Counted from the stretch's first letter, positions 1 through 13,249 are shown. The stretch is 64,000 nt of DNA from Xiphophorus maculatus (GCF_002775205.1 NC_036461.1:7539015-7603014), one strand, 5' to 3'. The notes: generated by a model not told the origin, from the sequence alone. Translations and numbers: made by a program.

Positions 1-358
1 TTGCGTTTGGAGCTCATTAAACAAGAATTTCATCAATTCAAAACAGCTCAGTGTATCCAGTTTTTGCAAACATATACGTTAAAGCGACAGTTGCTATTAA
101 AATGTGTTGAAAATAAATTACATCGCAAGTGAAATTAACATATTTCATATACAAATAAAGAATTAAACCGCTTTAAAAATGAATAAGAAACAACTTTGAG
201 CATCAGTAAAAGCCATGCAGCCACAAGAAGGAGAAACACCTGTTGCGCTTCCAGTCAATATGGAAATAACTATGCTAAAAAAATGTTTCTAATAAAACTT
301 GTGACCAAAAACAGTTACTTAACGTTACTAAGATTTAAAATAAATAAAAAAAACTTAC

Positions 359-640
359 CAATAAAGTTTTTTGTTTTATAGGTTTTCTCCCGCCGGACGC
401 TCTGAACGCGAAAGCCCGCCGCGTAGCAGTCTGAACCGGGACGGAGGCGTTAATGTGTCGGCTGGGGCAGCAGCATGTTCCAGCTGCCTTAATCTGTTCT
501 GTTCTGGTCTGATCTGGGCTCAGATGTTCAGGCACTGTGGTGTTCACGTCTCTGCGCTCTGCCGCACTGTTCTGCGCGCTCTTCTCTTCTCAGCCGCCTC
601 TTTATCTCAGCCCACAGTCCGACACCTCCTGGCACGTCAC
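359..640 (-). promoter_or_regulatory. Putative GC-rich promoter and untranslated first exon of a gene to the left
   Basis: This block is clearly richer in GC and CpG than its AT-rich surroundings. Read on the minus strand it ends in a consensus splice donor (exon base G at 359, then GTAAGT). ATGs inside it open only short frames; one near the middle stops after seven codons, so it looks like 5' untranslated sequence rather than coding. The gene would continue beyond the left edge and cannot be named. In mammals SPTLC2 lies on this side of ALKBH1 in the same direction, but no SPTLC2 coding sequence is visible here. The exon's 5' edge is a guess. Confidence 0.35.
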
Positions 641-1575
641 ACAGCCAGCCCATAACCGCAGCACCGCTGTGGAGAGCATGCACAGCTGGACAATGAGAAG
701 AAGTGGCCCTGCGTGATGGGGTGGTTCTTCATTTGGCCATCAGGGTGCGCACACGCTTCTGGACTCATCCAAAGTGGCATTAACTGATGGAAATTGGGAT
801 AACTGATAAATACTTAGTGTAAATGTTTTTTTAAGAAGTTTTTATATCTCTGTTTGTCTCACTGCAGCTTATACCACGCGTGTACACATGCACGTATAAT
901 GTTCTGGTCATTTTAATCACCTTTACTTACATCAGCGCAGCGCTCTACAAGTTTGCTTGTGGATAACTTGTGTCCAGTTCTCCACAAACAAAAATGTTTG
1001 AGAATATTGACCCCTGTAGGCCTCACATGTTACTACAGCAGGACTCTCCAGATCAAAAAAGACTTAATTTTATTTCTTTCAAAGAAGCTTCATTAGGAAG
1101 GATGGCCAAATTATTGAATTTAACTGTCTATATTATAATTAAAAAAATGTAGCCCTAAGCTATCTTTAGCAAGGCGATACTTTTAACTGCTTATTAGTGC
1201 AGCATTCTTGATGTAGTCAGTCCAAATTTTCATCAGTATTTGATCTTAAACACTCAGACACACTTAATAATAATAGTTGTTACGGTCAACAAATAGTCCA
1301 TCTGAAAACAAAGAAATTCAATGTTGCATCACCTTTCAAATTTATTGTAATGAACAAGGCTCTCAATCCGAAACAGCTCTGCGGGCTCATCAGAACAAAT
1401 TAGAATATAATTGAAAATTAGATTCATTTAAATAATTTAAATGAAAAAGGCAAACTGATATAGATTTGCCAGACTCAGAGTTATATATTTCAAGTGTCTA
1501 TTCCTTTAAATGTGGACGTGTTTAACTTACAATCAATTAAAAGCAAGAGTTCAGTTTTAATATGTGAATATTATA
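641..1575. other. Non-coding spacer, nothing recognised
   Basis: AT-rich sequence between the two candidate first exons. No coding similarity, RNA gene or repeat was recognised. The only open frame of note (970-1152) is short and shows no domain. Confidence 0.5.
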
Positions 1576-1581
1576 ACTTAC

Positions 1582-1705
1582 CTCCATTATTGACTCTGTG
1601 TCTCGCAGCTTCCTCTTGACAATACTCAATAGATTCACTGTGGAGTTCCAGTCAGACCAGTTTGCTGCTCAATCAGGCGCAGTGATATGACAGTCATTCA
1701 AACAG
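1582..1705 (-). other. Possible alternative first exon (minus strand) ending in ATG-GAG and a splice donor
   Basis: On the minus strand a stretch ending at 1582 finishes with ATG GAG followed at once by the strong donor GTAAGTTATA. This would be a first exon carrying only two codons, with the rest of the protein encoded left of the window. It may be an alternative first exon of the same gene as the GC-rich candidate at 359-640. There is no homology support and the 5' boundary is arbitrary. Confidence 0.25.
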
Positions 1706-4700
1706 TTATTGGTGTTTTTGAGAGTGTGGGTGAGCCAACAGGTGTGATGTCCTTAAGGAAAATGAAAAACATTTCAATAAAGATTGTCAGAAGAGGTAAC
1801 CATGAAACATCCTGGTAGACGACTTCACTTAATTAATACAATATAGCGTAGTCACATCATTAGATGGCATAGCTCAAATAATAATCACTTACTATAAAAA
1901 CTTCCCTCTGGACCTCATGGTCTGTGCCTTCCTGCTCTCTCTCAAAACTCTTGGCTCTTGATTTCCAAACAAAATGCAAAATTTACTTTATTCCGAGAAG
2001 CTGAGTTTCAACCACTTAGCAACACTCCAGTCTTTTTTCTCATTAGCCTAGGTAGAAAGGCTTGCTAATATTGTCTTTGGTTCAGGAATGGCTTAAACCC
2101 ACGTAATTCAGTAGTTGTGACACATGTTTCTGATACATCTTCACAAACCTCTCAAGGTCACAGTTACCATTTTTCTTCCACAGTTTTTCCTTTCACTCAA
2201 CGTTCTACCAAGAGTATAAATACAGCACTCTTTGAATACTAAACATCAGCAATGACATTTAGTGACTTATTTTTTATTTTTTGCAGTGGATTTCGATGAC
2301 TGCTGGACAACAGTCATGACATCAGTCTTCCCCATGATTTTGCAAACCACAGAGAAATATTTCTGCATAAAATTAAAAACTTAATGTCTGACTTTCATTA
2401 GATGGGAGCCAAATCAACAAAATTATCAAAAGTTAGCATCTGAAACATATCCTTCTGTGTGTAATGACACTTTATCTTATGGAATTTAATTACAAAAATA
2501 AACTATTACTTCTACTACTACTACTATGATTATCGTAAATTACAAATTTACAAATTCTTACAAGTTCACAAGTTTACAAATTCTTATGGAATTGAATTAC
2601 AAAATAAACTATTACTACTACTATTACTATGACTATCATAAATTGCCATGCAGCTAGACATTTTTCTGATAGTTTTGGAAACTTATATTGAGCTCAAAAT
2701 AAAGTTCAGATTAAAAATGTAATTAATGAAAACATTTTTAAATTCATTTTATAGCTTAAAGTAGGTAATAAGTAGTTTTAGTGTAATTCAAAATCATTTC
2801 TGCTAAAAAGACAAAATCCAAAATCCAGCCCAATTTCAGAGGAAAATCACACTTTTAAAAATTCTGCATTCTAACATTTTATGTCTTATAACATTTGACA
2901 AAGAGCTTTTGGGATAATGGCTTTACCCAATAGTAAAATGACTCTCCAGTTGATTATCCAGTTTTGATCCACTTTTTAAGGTTCTGTTTGGAAAACCTCC
3001 AGCACAGCGCTGATGTGACGCTAAGAAAAACTCTTTTTCACTCTGATGGTTTCACTTAGTTACTATGTAGAAACCATGTAACCCAGGCAGCAAATTCTTG
3101 GAAAGAAACATGAGGCACCTATATATTTTATTTAGAACAGATGAAAGTTCTGAAATGTTTGCACAAAGTAGAGCTGCAACGATGCTGAGAGATAAACTGT
3201 TCTAAATGTTGCTGCAAAATGAAACACAAGACCTTCTTGAAATCTTGGATAAGATGATCAGGTGTATATTGGAATGTCCGAATTAGAAAATAAAGCTTTA
3301 AAATATGATGGAAGTCATAATATTGGAACGTTTAACAAAGGCAGGTGAGATAATTGAGTGAAGATCATGCCACCTGGTGGAGGAGTTTTACTACACCAGC
3401 TTTAGTCTGCTATTAACCTGGTTGAAATGAAATGTGATTTTCATTAAGTAAAATTCTGTTATACCCGTTAAAACTTTTATTGATTCTGTCCAGTCTGCCG
3501 CTTTTTGCTACATTATGAAATCAACTCTGAATAAAATCATCCAGTCTATCCATGTTTACCTCCAGACTCCTTTAACTCCACATTTTAATGCATTCACTAT
3601 TTCTCATTCAATTATGTCCTGTCTACACACACTACCGTCTGATAATTGTCCCTCAGCAGACTCATTGGATTTTAGTTTTCCCAGTGCATAATCTAGTTTC
3701 TCTCATCCTCACCTGTCCATGCTACTGAGTCTGTTTAGAGATGGAGGTTTCTTGATGTTCATATCATACTCATTTCTGTTGAACTTTCTTTTTTCTGAGA
3801 GATTTAAAAAAATTATTTTAGTCCAATAAACACAGTGTTCATGAGGGCTGTATGGAAGCATTCTGATGAATCTGAAGCTTCTGATTGTTTCACAGCAATG
3901 AGATAAAACAGCTGGTGTAACTTCATATTATTGCTCAACAAACAGCCTCTTAAGAAGCAGTTGTTCAGTGTTAGATGGAGGAAGCTCAGCTACAAGCTTG
4001 TGCCCATCACTTTTATCTTATCTGAACTCAAACTGAAAGACAGAGTGACAGCTGAACAAACTACCAGAGATGGTCTCCCTCTGATGCATGTTCTGCTCCT
4101 CTCGGTGCCACAGCTTACCTGACTTGCTTCAGTTCTTGTGTTTGAGTCCAGGCCAGTGCACTATGAGAACGTGTAATTTTACGATCACATGAAACCACAG
4201 AGGGTGGTTGTTCGTAGAAACCAAAACACGGTTGACTCACGCTGCAACTATTTGGTATTGGAGCTGCTTTTGATTTAGACAAAATTAGGTCTGCGTGCAG
4301 GTGCTCTTTTGTGCATGCAAGTGTGTGTGTTCAACACGTACTTTAAGACAGCACACTACCGCGGGCTCAGGGTTTATTCCTCTATGATTTCAGCATTCCT
4401 GCAGTAACCGCTGCTGCTGGAGAGCAGGTTTTTATTGCTTTAGAACTATTTTACACTGTTCTCAGGATCACAATGTGGAGGTTTAATTTGAAGAGTTCTA
4501 TATGTGCGCTGGAGCGCTGCAATATAATGTGCAAGTAGCTGCCAAGACCATCATTTGTTTGCTGGGAGTGTTTTTGATGGGGGAGCTTTATGAAAGTGAT
4601 TCTGGTGTATTTTTCAGTGTGGCAAGAGGTGAGCTGGCTCACAGCATCCCAAGAAACCTGAGAAATGGGAAAGTAAATGGTAAAATAAACAGATCACAAG

Positions 4701-5301
4701 CAATTCCAAGTCAAATGTACATTGTTACCTGAAGTAGGTTTGATGACCAAAGTGTTGACTTGTGAAGATAAAGGTGGGATCTCACATTTATAAACGGGAC
4801 ATTGTAATGAGTAATTATTTGCTCTTTGACAAGGTGTCAGAAACATCCCTCTGAGATTTTGACCTAATTGCTGGAACTTTCTTGGCTGGACATCTGTTAT
4901 GTGAATCTCCCGTTCCACCACATCACAATGCTCTATTGGTGACTATGGCAACTGCAACCTTTACGATGTGTGTGGGAAGCCCTCAAAACCACTGGTTCTG
5001 AAAAGATTGCACAATCCAACCAACCAGGCCTCATGCAAACACAGAGTTTGACTCATAAGAAGCTCCATCAGGTATTGGTAATGATGTTTAATGAGCACAA
5101 AGCATGTGTCTGATGACCTTCACACTGTTCTTACTGACTGATGCTCCAGTCATTGTCTCTAATCACAATAAAGCTATCTGGTGGCAGTTCCAGATGTTAC
5201 GCAGGACTAGATTCTCAGTCATCATCAATTTGACAATCCTAAATGATTAAGTATAAATCAATTTAACTGAAGAATCCTCAATGGCTTTTCCAGTTTTGAA
5301 C
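1706..5301. other. AT-rich intergenic DNA without recognised genes
   Basis: No exon with plausible splice sites and familiar protein content was seen. It contains the 107-bp tandem duplication listed separately. Short open frames here (for example 3931-4122 and 4451-4642) resemble no known family. Confidence 0.5.
2476..2644. repeat. Diverged tandem duplication, period about 107 bp, with CTA/TTA microsatellite cores
   Basis: A segment beginning CTTATGGAATTTAATTACAA at 2476 recurs at 2583 with few changes. Each copy contains a (CTA)n or (TTA/CTA)n run and ends in a TCGTAAATT or TCATAAATT motif. The link between copies carries smaller repeats of the type TACAAATT and ACAAGTT. It looks like local slippage and duplication. 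Confidence 0.7.
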
Positions 5302-5677
5302 TTAAAGGCACAGTATTATAGGTTTTCCAGTAACTATGTTACTTCCAGTTGTTAAAAAAATGCTGCATTTACCAAACATGACTTCCTAATTTCAAGCCTT
5401 CAAATTACTGTCTCTTTAAGAAATGCTTGGTCTTTTTTACACCGTAATCACAACATCTGTCCCCTTAGCAACATTTTTACCAATGTAGCACTGAGAAGTA
5501 GTTTGTATAATGAGCTCAGCAGATGCACAGCTCCACCAGATGTTTGCTAATTGCTGCTTGCTAGTCTTTAGGAGCTGAATGGGAGAGTTTCTCCACTCCA
5601 TATATGTTTTTGATGAGGGAATAACATTATAACGTAAAGCTCAAAAAGCTCATTTTACATAATACTGTCCCTTTAAG
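5302..5677. mobile_element. TTAA-flanked non-autonomous DNA transposon (MITE), about 376 bp
   Basis: The left end reads CTTAAAGGCACAGTATTATA and the right end CATAATACTGTCCCTTTAAG. These are near-perfect inverted repeats about 19-20 bp long, and both ends sit on TTAA. TTAA target duplications are typical of piggyBac-like elements, although the usual CCC terminal motif is replaced by AGG. No transposase frame is present. A decayed relative lies at about 35875-36365. Confidence 0.65.
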
Positions 5678-8600
5678 GAGTTTCTTGGATAAGAGTTGAA
5701 ACACCTCCATGAATCAAAACCCTCAGATAAAAACTTTCACCAACAAGACCTGTGCTTTCCTCCAGGTCACTTAACGATAGCCTCACCAGATTTTAAAATA
5801 ACCTCTCATTCCCTTCAGGTGTCATTCCTGTGATCATAAAAGGACATTTTTTTTGTCAATTTAAAGGCCAGGAAGCTTTAAAATAATTCACAATTACCTG
5901 TAACTTTCAATTGTTAGTTTCTAAAACAAAGAATTACATGTTTTCAAAAAAATAGTCATGTGAAAAACTCAGTTGTGAGATTTTCACGACTGTGGAAAAA
6001 TTTAAATCCATCTCATTCAAAGTGCTTTTCAAAAAACATAGGATCCATTTTTTATTGCCTCGCCCCAACATCTGTAATGTTCACTTTTGATTTTTTGATC
6101 AATCCTTTGTGAAATCTCCTTCCAAGAAGGTCTTGCACAATTGACAAAGAACGGATTGCGCAAACGTTTGAGGTTTGGTTCCATTAAATTTTATTCTTTG
6201 TTTGTTTGAATTGTAAGGTGTTCTTCATTTTCTTCTTCTTTTGCAACACAAGATTTTGCTTTGTTTCTTTCTTCAACATCATGTCTACATGATTGTACAG
6301 TGTATCATACTTTCCTCATGCATGTTTCTTCTCTATTTCCAAATCTAAAGCAAGGAACCACCCAGGATTTGAACAACCTGTACCAAAACTGATATCCTGT
6401 CTGTTTCTGGCTGATATGAACAGCAGGTTTGAAATGACACACATACAGATTTCTATTTGTTTCAATAAGAGGTAAAAAGGGAGATTTTGGACCTAACTAT
6501 GTGCTTTTCCCTGTAATTCATAAAGAGATTGTCTTTGATAGGTAATGGCTTACATATTTGAAAACATTAAATAATTTAGTTCAATATTGCGACAATGTGG
6601 ACCAGTATATCAAGTTTTCTGGATGACAGCCAGACTGAGTCTGCAGACCAGGCTTAATACAAACTTTAAGAAAAGTGCACAAACGTTTGTGCAAATGTTG
6701 CTTTAGTTTAATGATAAATGTACAAACGATAAAGATCATCATTTCTTTAAGTTAATAACACTGCTACACTAAAAGCAACCTACCAGTCAAGTATTAGATA
6801 TGTTTGAAAAGTAGATGAAGACTCCAGCACCCGACACCCCCAGAGATATTTTGGCAGCAGAAGAATGACTGAAACAATGTAAGCCAGGCGGTTTGAATTT
6901 GTTGTATATAGGAAAAATAATAAATGATCAGTGCTGGCTGGTGCAGGGAGTATAAATCAAAAATCCATGAACTACCGTGTCTTGTTACCAAAAGATGAAA
7001 GCAAGGATCATGGCGGCCAGAAGCTGCTCTTCCATCTTCAGCTATTGTCCTTGATCTGATGCAGGAGGTTACTGATGCCTTTCTGTGCCAGACATGGATG
7101 CTCTGAGGATAATATTCCAAAGAGAAGACTTGGCTTTGATGGAGGATATGTCCTACCTGTGGATCATAGTCATACTTCCAGCAGTAATGGGTTCCACATG
7201 GAGAAGCTACTGCAGATTGCAAGAAGCAGCTGTAGATACTTGAATAACACAGTGAACATTTCTTCTCCTTGCTTCCTTTTAATCACTGCATGAAACAGAT
7301 TCTCGGAACACTGATGTTCCCATGGATGCACACAGTAAATCCAAAACATCTCCTTCCTCAGTGTGTTCAGAAATTCAGATTGATTCATGAAGCAGATTGA
7401 GAGCAATCAGACCGACCTGTAGGAGATGTGGTTCTCATGCCAACAGATCAAACATGGTCCTAAATAGAGGGAACTAGCTCCATTTTGGGGATTAGTAGTC
7501 CCAGGTCAAAGGATTAGGTAACCAGGAAATACCTGATTAGACTTTGTCATAAATTATTGTCAGTAGCTTGTAAAGCATTAAATATGAACTTGGTGCTATT
7601 CACAATTAGGATAGTCTAAGCAAAATTACAGAGCTATAATATTTTAGTTGATAAATAAAAAGAGTTGCCAATTATTGGATTCAGTCTTTTAGAGTAGATT
7701 TGCATTGAAGTATGAACTGATTTTGACTAAATCTGTGTTTTTGCATCTCCGAAATATAGAAAAATCTCCTGAAAAGAACATGGACTGAAACAATGCCTTC
7801 TTTCCCAATGGATCAGAAGCATTTAACAAATTCAAGATTAAATTACAAGCAAAAACATATTTGCCGTAACCATTCAAGATGACAAAATGCAAACATCACA
7901 TTAACTTTGACAGCGTGAGGAAAAACATGTTAGACCAACCAGGTTTGACCAGAGATGTTTGTTGGCAGTAGCATGGTGGTTGGAGTACTGCCAGCATGAT
8001 GTAGGTGAGAAGAGACCAAACAAGCTGCTGTTACCTGAGACAGTACAAACCTAAAGTGGCAGGGTTGGTGTTAGTCTAGAATTAATCCTTCAGCCCTGTC
8101 AGATTTGAAGAAACGTAGCTTTAACAATTACTGAATTGAAAGCGCTGAGGTAGGTTGGGTTTCGTGTGGTAAAAATATGGTGGAAGAGCTTTACCATTTC
8201 TGGACCTTGTTTGAATATCCTGCAGAGGCTTATGATTATGATGGTCCTCATCAAAGCAAGACCAGTTTTTGTGCTATAGTTACAAGTAAATATGTTTCCC
8301 TGCCTGTGTAAGTCTAAGCTGGATACAAGAGTTGGGCAGAAGAAATAATGCAATGCATGCCCCAATCTTGCTGATGTTGACCAGTGCTTCAGCCTCACAA
8401 TGACACTGGTGGATGTTTGGAATTATGCCCATCTTTGCTAATAGTCGTTCAGTTGCAGTTGAAGCCACACCTGCTGCAGAGAAGGCGCTTTCGTGTAAAG
8501 AAACCAGAATGACAACTCAACATTTCAAAGTCAGAAAACAGGAAATTACCTTAGGTTGGGAGTTGGGAATAAAACAAGTCTAATTATCCTCTTTTTATTA

Positions 8601-10790
8601 ATCAGTGAGTGAAGATATGAAGACTGGGGAGTTAATTAGAGCTGTGCCTACAAAAATGTAACCATTCCAACATTTAGAATGTGAAACGTGAGCTCTGGCA
8701 TGTTTAGGATTGTGAGCGTTGATTCAAGTCTCCATGATTAAAAACCATAAAAAGTCATCAAAAGAATAAGATTGAAATTATAAGAGTTTCATCAGAAAAA
8801 ATGTTGGTGTTACATTTTGGAATAGGACAAGGAAGTTGGGTCATTCATGCTAGGATCAGTGTAGATTCATTGCTCCTGTGTCTGACAAGTAACCTGTTGA
8901 GTAGGGTCAGAGAACCAGAAACGTTGACCTCAGATGTCTGCAAGATGTAGGTTCAACAATCAGTGGAGAGATCATGTCTCAAGGTTTATCTGGGAGAGCC
9001 AGAGTAATTCTAGACCTCTCAGCTCATAATGAATTCATGTCCTCATAGTGAGTACCAAAAAGTGGCTGAATGAAAATTAAAAAAAAAAAACAAACTCATG
9101 ATAAACTGTGTTCATTAGTCAAAACATTTCCCCAGCATTCACAGATGATGTTACTAATAAATTTAGCCTTTAATGGACTAATATTTCTTCTCTGGATGGA
9201 TGAAATATTTTGAAACACTATGATCATCTAAACTACTGACAGATGGCTGCTATGGGTTCAGTCTCCTCTGTGGTTTTATGACCAACCAAAAACATTTGGA
9301 AAAAAAACTAGTATTAACAGTTACAGACAATTTCAAGTCATATCCTTTCTGAAAACTGGTGCGTAGGTGAAATTTCCTCTGGGCACATTAGTTTTATACA
9401 TGAATGCAACGCTGCTCTGGAATGTGTTCAGTCTTAATATGGTCCTCTTGGGCAGCTGTACAAACCAAGAACGTCTCTGTGCATACTTAAAGTCATCTGT
9501 CATCACTTGAGAACCTTTGTGGTATCACAGTGTTTACTTTAGCTGCTGCTTAATGTGCTGGCACTACAAACTCAATGCACTTAACACATAATAAATACTG
9601 CACTTTTGAAATAGTTATCATTTTCATGTTTCTCAAAGGATAGTGCAGTCTCCTTAGATAATATACACAGAAGCCTTTTAATATCTACTGCTGAATGAAT
9701 GTGCAGCGCCTGAGATGCAAACCTTGGAGGAGTTGAACTTGTATTGGGAACAAGTTTGGTTTTGAGAATGCAGACACAGATCTTGGTTTGGGTATGTGAA
9801 GAAATGAATATCCTGTAAGAGCGACTACAGCGCCCCCATATTCCCCACAAACTAAGTTAGAGAGTACAGCTGTTAGCCTTCTCCAGATGTGCTAAACATA
9901 CGCATACAGCTCTCTGCAGATGACTTGTTTAGTAAACAGTCAGTAAAACCACCTAAAAGCTAAAATATAACATCTTGAGAAAATTCTAGACAACTGATCA
10001 AGAGCATCTCTATCAAGATGGGTTATGGCTGATCATTTCAAGAAAAATATTCAAGCAGCATTCAAAATGTTCAGAAGTCCAGGCCTGGTCAGTGTAAAGG
10101 TCCCTCCAACAGGCAAGTCAAATATCTGACCTTCATCATTTCTTTTTATTTTTCCATGAAGTGTTTAAATGTTTTACAGACTGTAACGCCTCTCTAAGGC
10201 CTAGTTTTGTGAATGTTGTTCTTTTCTTGACATGGGAAAAGAAGCATTACATGATTTGATTTATATTTTCTTCTGTCCTCTGTGAGACTTTGGAGAAAAA
10301 AAGCTTTAAGCTTTGGCTTCTGTTGGGGGGGAAAAAGGGAAATATTGCTCCCTGTTCGGCTCATTTTTACAGGAATGTCTGTCACAGCCTTACTACTGTT
10401 CTCTGGACAGATCAGCTCATCCTGGAGTGAATTTATTCTCCCCTACCATGTCCAAACTCATGGATCAGATTCAGTTCTCACAGGAAATATAAAATGTGTC
10501 CATGTGTTGGGAGATTAACAAATAAAATCAAAGTTAATATTTGATTATTCCTTCAAAAATCCTTAAGATTGTTTTCCACTAATCAAGGACTCAAAACAAA
10601 TAAATCAAATAAATATGTTTAGAGTATATATGTCTTTATAGTTTGCATGCATTAGTTTTATAAGGAGGTTTTAGTGTCATATGCAGTTCAGGGATTTGCA
10701 CTTGACCTGGTGATAGCTGACATATTCTAAGCATGCAAGGATGTTAGTTTCTCTGCAGACAGTGGTAGATTCTTATTAACAAGTTCCAGA
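5678..10790. other. Gene-poor spacer
   Basis: No exon could be assigned. A block at about 6794-7293 is open on both strands (142 codons on minus, 72 on plus) but has no family resemblance and is probably chance or a decayed repeat. A short A run sits near 9079. The rest is AT-rich unique-looking sequence. Confidence 0.5.
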
Positions 10791-10792
10791 GT

Positions 10793-11185
10793 ACAGTGGA
10801 CCCCCAGACCACAGGCACCCACGAATAATTGAAATCTGCGAATACTTGGAATCCCCTCTAAAAAAGCTTGTAATTCCCTGTTTTAATCTTTTTATTCACC
10901 AAATACATTTAAGATGACTTAATACACACAGTGAAAACCATCTTGGTATTGTCACATTTCTCCACTCTTACTTGTACAGCCATCACCACCAGACAAAATG
11001 AATATTGCTCCTTGGATTGGCTGTTTTTGCAAGCAACAACCAATGACAAAGCACCTAGGTATTTCAGCTTGCCAAACAGTACTTTGTCTGAGAATAGATT
11101 GACTTTCTGTGAATAATTTTGAGTTACATATGGAAAAATCTGTAAATGGGTGAATCCATGCATACAATACTGCAAAGAGGTGTAC
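10793..11185. mobile_element. Decayed pogo/Tigger-like MITE fragment
   Basis: The left end, TACAGTGGACCCCC, has the CAGTGG..CCC terminus typical of Tigger/pogo elements. Within it the phrases 'AATTGAAATCTGCGAATAC' and, further right, 'GTAAATGGGTGAATCC' recall the 'CCGCGAATA' motifs of these MITEs. No matching right terminus was found, so the copy is truncated or worn. The assignment rests on remembered consensus features only. Confidence 0.4.
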
Positions 11186-11599
11186 ATACCAAAAGCATTA
11201 GTGGAACAGTGCTTACATCAATACTTACCTATAGCCCCCTGCAGAATAGCGCAGACAGATGACTCTGTGGTCTTGCAAGCCTGAAATAATTTCCAATGTT
11301 TGAATGAATGAATTATCATGTAGCTTGGTATAATGTGACTGAGAAGTCATCATGTTAACCCTTTGCTGCCCAAAGTTTGCTTTATTCCTTGACACTTGAA
11401 CTTCACCATTAGTTTCTATGTTGTGTTGTGCAGTAATGAACATTTCCCTCTTGTGCATCATGGCCCAGAATCTATGCACTTCCATAAATGTTTATTAGAG
11501 ACCAGCTTTTCATTAAATTTCGAGGCTTTTTCCTTAGGCTTCCATTCTTCTTTGACTATGTACCACATTAATTAGTAACAGACACAAGTTACCTCCAGC

Positions 11600-12080
11600 T
11601 TTAAGCCCAAAGAGGTAAAACATTAGTTTGTGGCTGCGGGATGTGCACATTGTGCCATAGTTTACTCCCCTTGTTCAGAGTGGGAACAAAGTGGAGAAAA
11701 TGACGGAGCAAACATGCTCTCAGGGGGCTGAAACCAGATCCTCTTTTACAGCCACTTGCAAAACAACCCCTCTTTATAATGTAATGCAGTGTTGATCTGA
11801 GCCCTGCTGAGCCAGCAAGCTGCAGAGGCATTTTTAATTGTTGCAGGTGGCCTGGCTCGGGGAACATAGCTGCGATGCTCAGGGATCTGCAAATAAAACT
11901 CCAAAGCGTGCATGTGTGAACGGGTACACAAACAAGTGAGCGGGGTCCAAGACAGCTGTGTCTGGGATCGCTGTGCCAAGGTTCACAGCCTGAGCTAACA
12001 GCATGGCCTCCTTCTGCCTCAAGTCACTGATTCTGGATCTGCAAACGGCCGCTGTGGATTCAAACACCAAATCTTTCCTC
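11600..12080. promoter_or_regulatory. GC-richer block with MARE-like and SOX-like motifs (candidate enhancer)
   Basis: This block is more GC-rich than its flanks and is open on the minus strand in overlapping frames, without similarity to a protein. It contains TGCTGAGCCAGCA at 11805-11817, close to the palindromic MAF recognition element, a GAACAAAG SOX-type site near 11685 and TTTTTAATTGTTG near 11833. It could be a conserved enhancer; conservation cannot be judged from one genome. Confidence 0.3.
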
Positions 12081-12743
12081 TTTCTGTATCAAATCAGAAA
12101 TTCCTGGGAAACATGGAGTTGTTTGTTAGTACTTTGATTCTCTTAGGTATTTTTTCTTTATACCTGTTTTTTTTTTCTGCTAGTCCACAGACATGAAGAA
12201 CTGAACTGAAAACTATTGCTCTCACAGTGATCGAACATTTTTTGAGTTCATTTTTCTCTTCCCAATGCGCATAAGAGATTTATTATTTAATCGTGACAGC
12301 ACACTGTTTGGAAATCATTTTAAAGAGCTTAACCAAATACATTAGTTCCACTCTGCATGCATCATATTAACACACTGTACTCACATGTGCATAAGAACTC
12401 AACATTTCATCACATTCCTCTCCGTGAAAATATTTTTCCAAAGAGACTCCAAACACTTGACAGTCAAAGTCATTCTTCATTTCCGGGATGTGTTCAGTTT
12501 TGTTTCTGGGATCCATCAGACTGGCTGCAGGAAAGTATCCAGTTTAGTGTTTGGGTCAGTCATTTAGTAGGAGGATATAAACTTTAATTTGTCTGTGTGA
12601 CTCAGGCAAATTAGCAGCTGAATCACCTCCTCTTAGTCTTATTCAGCCTTCATATGGGCTGCTGACAGTTGAAAAGAAAACAAATGTCATCAACCTTTGA
12701 ATTCCTCTGATGTCATCTCAAATATTAAAAATAATGCCACACA

Positions 12744-12777
12744 GTTGAGCTACCTGTCGCTCAACTGGTAGCTCAAC
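12744..12777. repeat. Hairpin-forming inverted repeat
   Basis: Perfect 11-bp arms, GTTGAGCTACC at 12744-12754 and GGTAGCTCAAC at 12767-12777, flank a 12-nt spacer that itself contains GCTCAAC. It lies in intergenic DNA with no gene next to it. Confidence 0.75.
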
Positions 12778-13249
12778 CAGAGGAAGACCAAGCTCTGGTT
12801 CTGCAAAGGCAGTCCACCGTCTATTGCTGTGTGATGAACAGCTTCCTTTTCCTGCCGTTCTGCAGCTGTTCCGGGCTTGCAGCCCATCGGGGCTGTAAAT
12901 CAGAGCCTTTGTACTCCAGAACAAGCCTATCAACCACAGGTGTGGGCTCTGCCTGGGGATCCGACAGCTCTGCACTGGAAACTGGAGAGCAGCAGCCGAC
13001 TTTTGCCAAAAACACTCAAAGGGGGAGAAGAGTTTCCCGATCTGTGATCTTCAAGGTTTGGTGGAGTTTAGGTGATGAAAACTCATTGTTACATGGGTTC
13101 TGAAAAGGTTAGGGTCTTTTTTTGTGCCTGTAGTGAGGTGGAGTATATTCATTATTAGCCATTTACACATTTTAAAGCTCTTCACCAAAACAAACAGGTT
13201 AGTTCACAGATACATTGACCTTAAATGTATTACAACATGAACTATTTCA

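Noticed and set aside
6794..7293. 142-codon minus frame and overlapping plus frame as a gene
   Set aside because: No recognisable domain, no splice context and no codon pattern favouring either strand. It is likely chance or a worn repeat.
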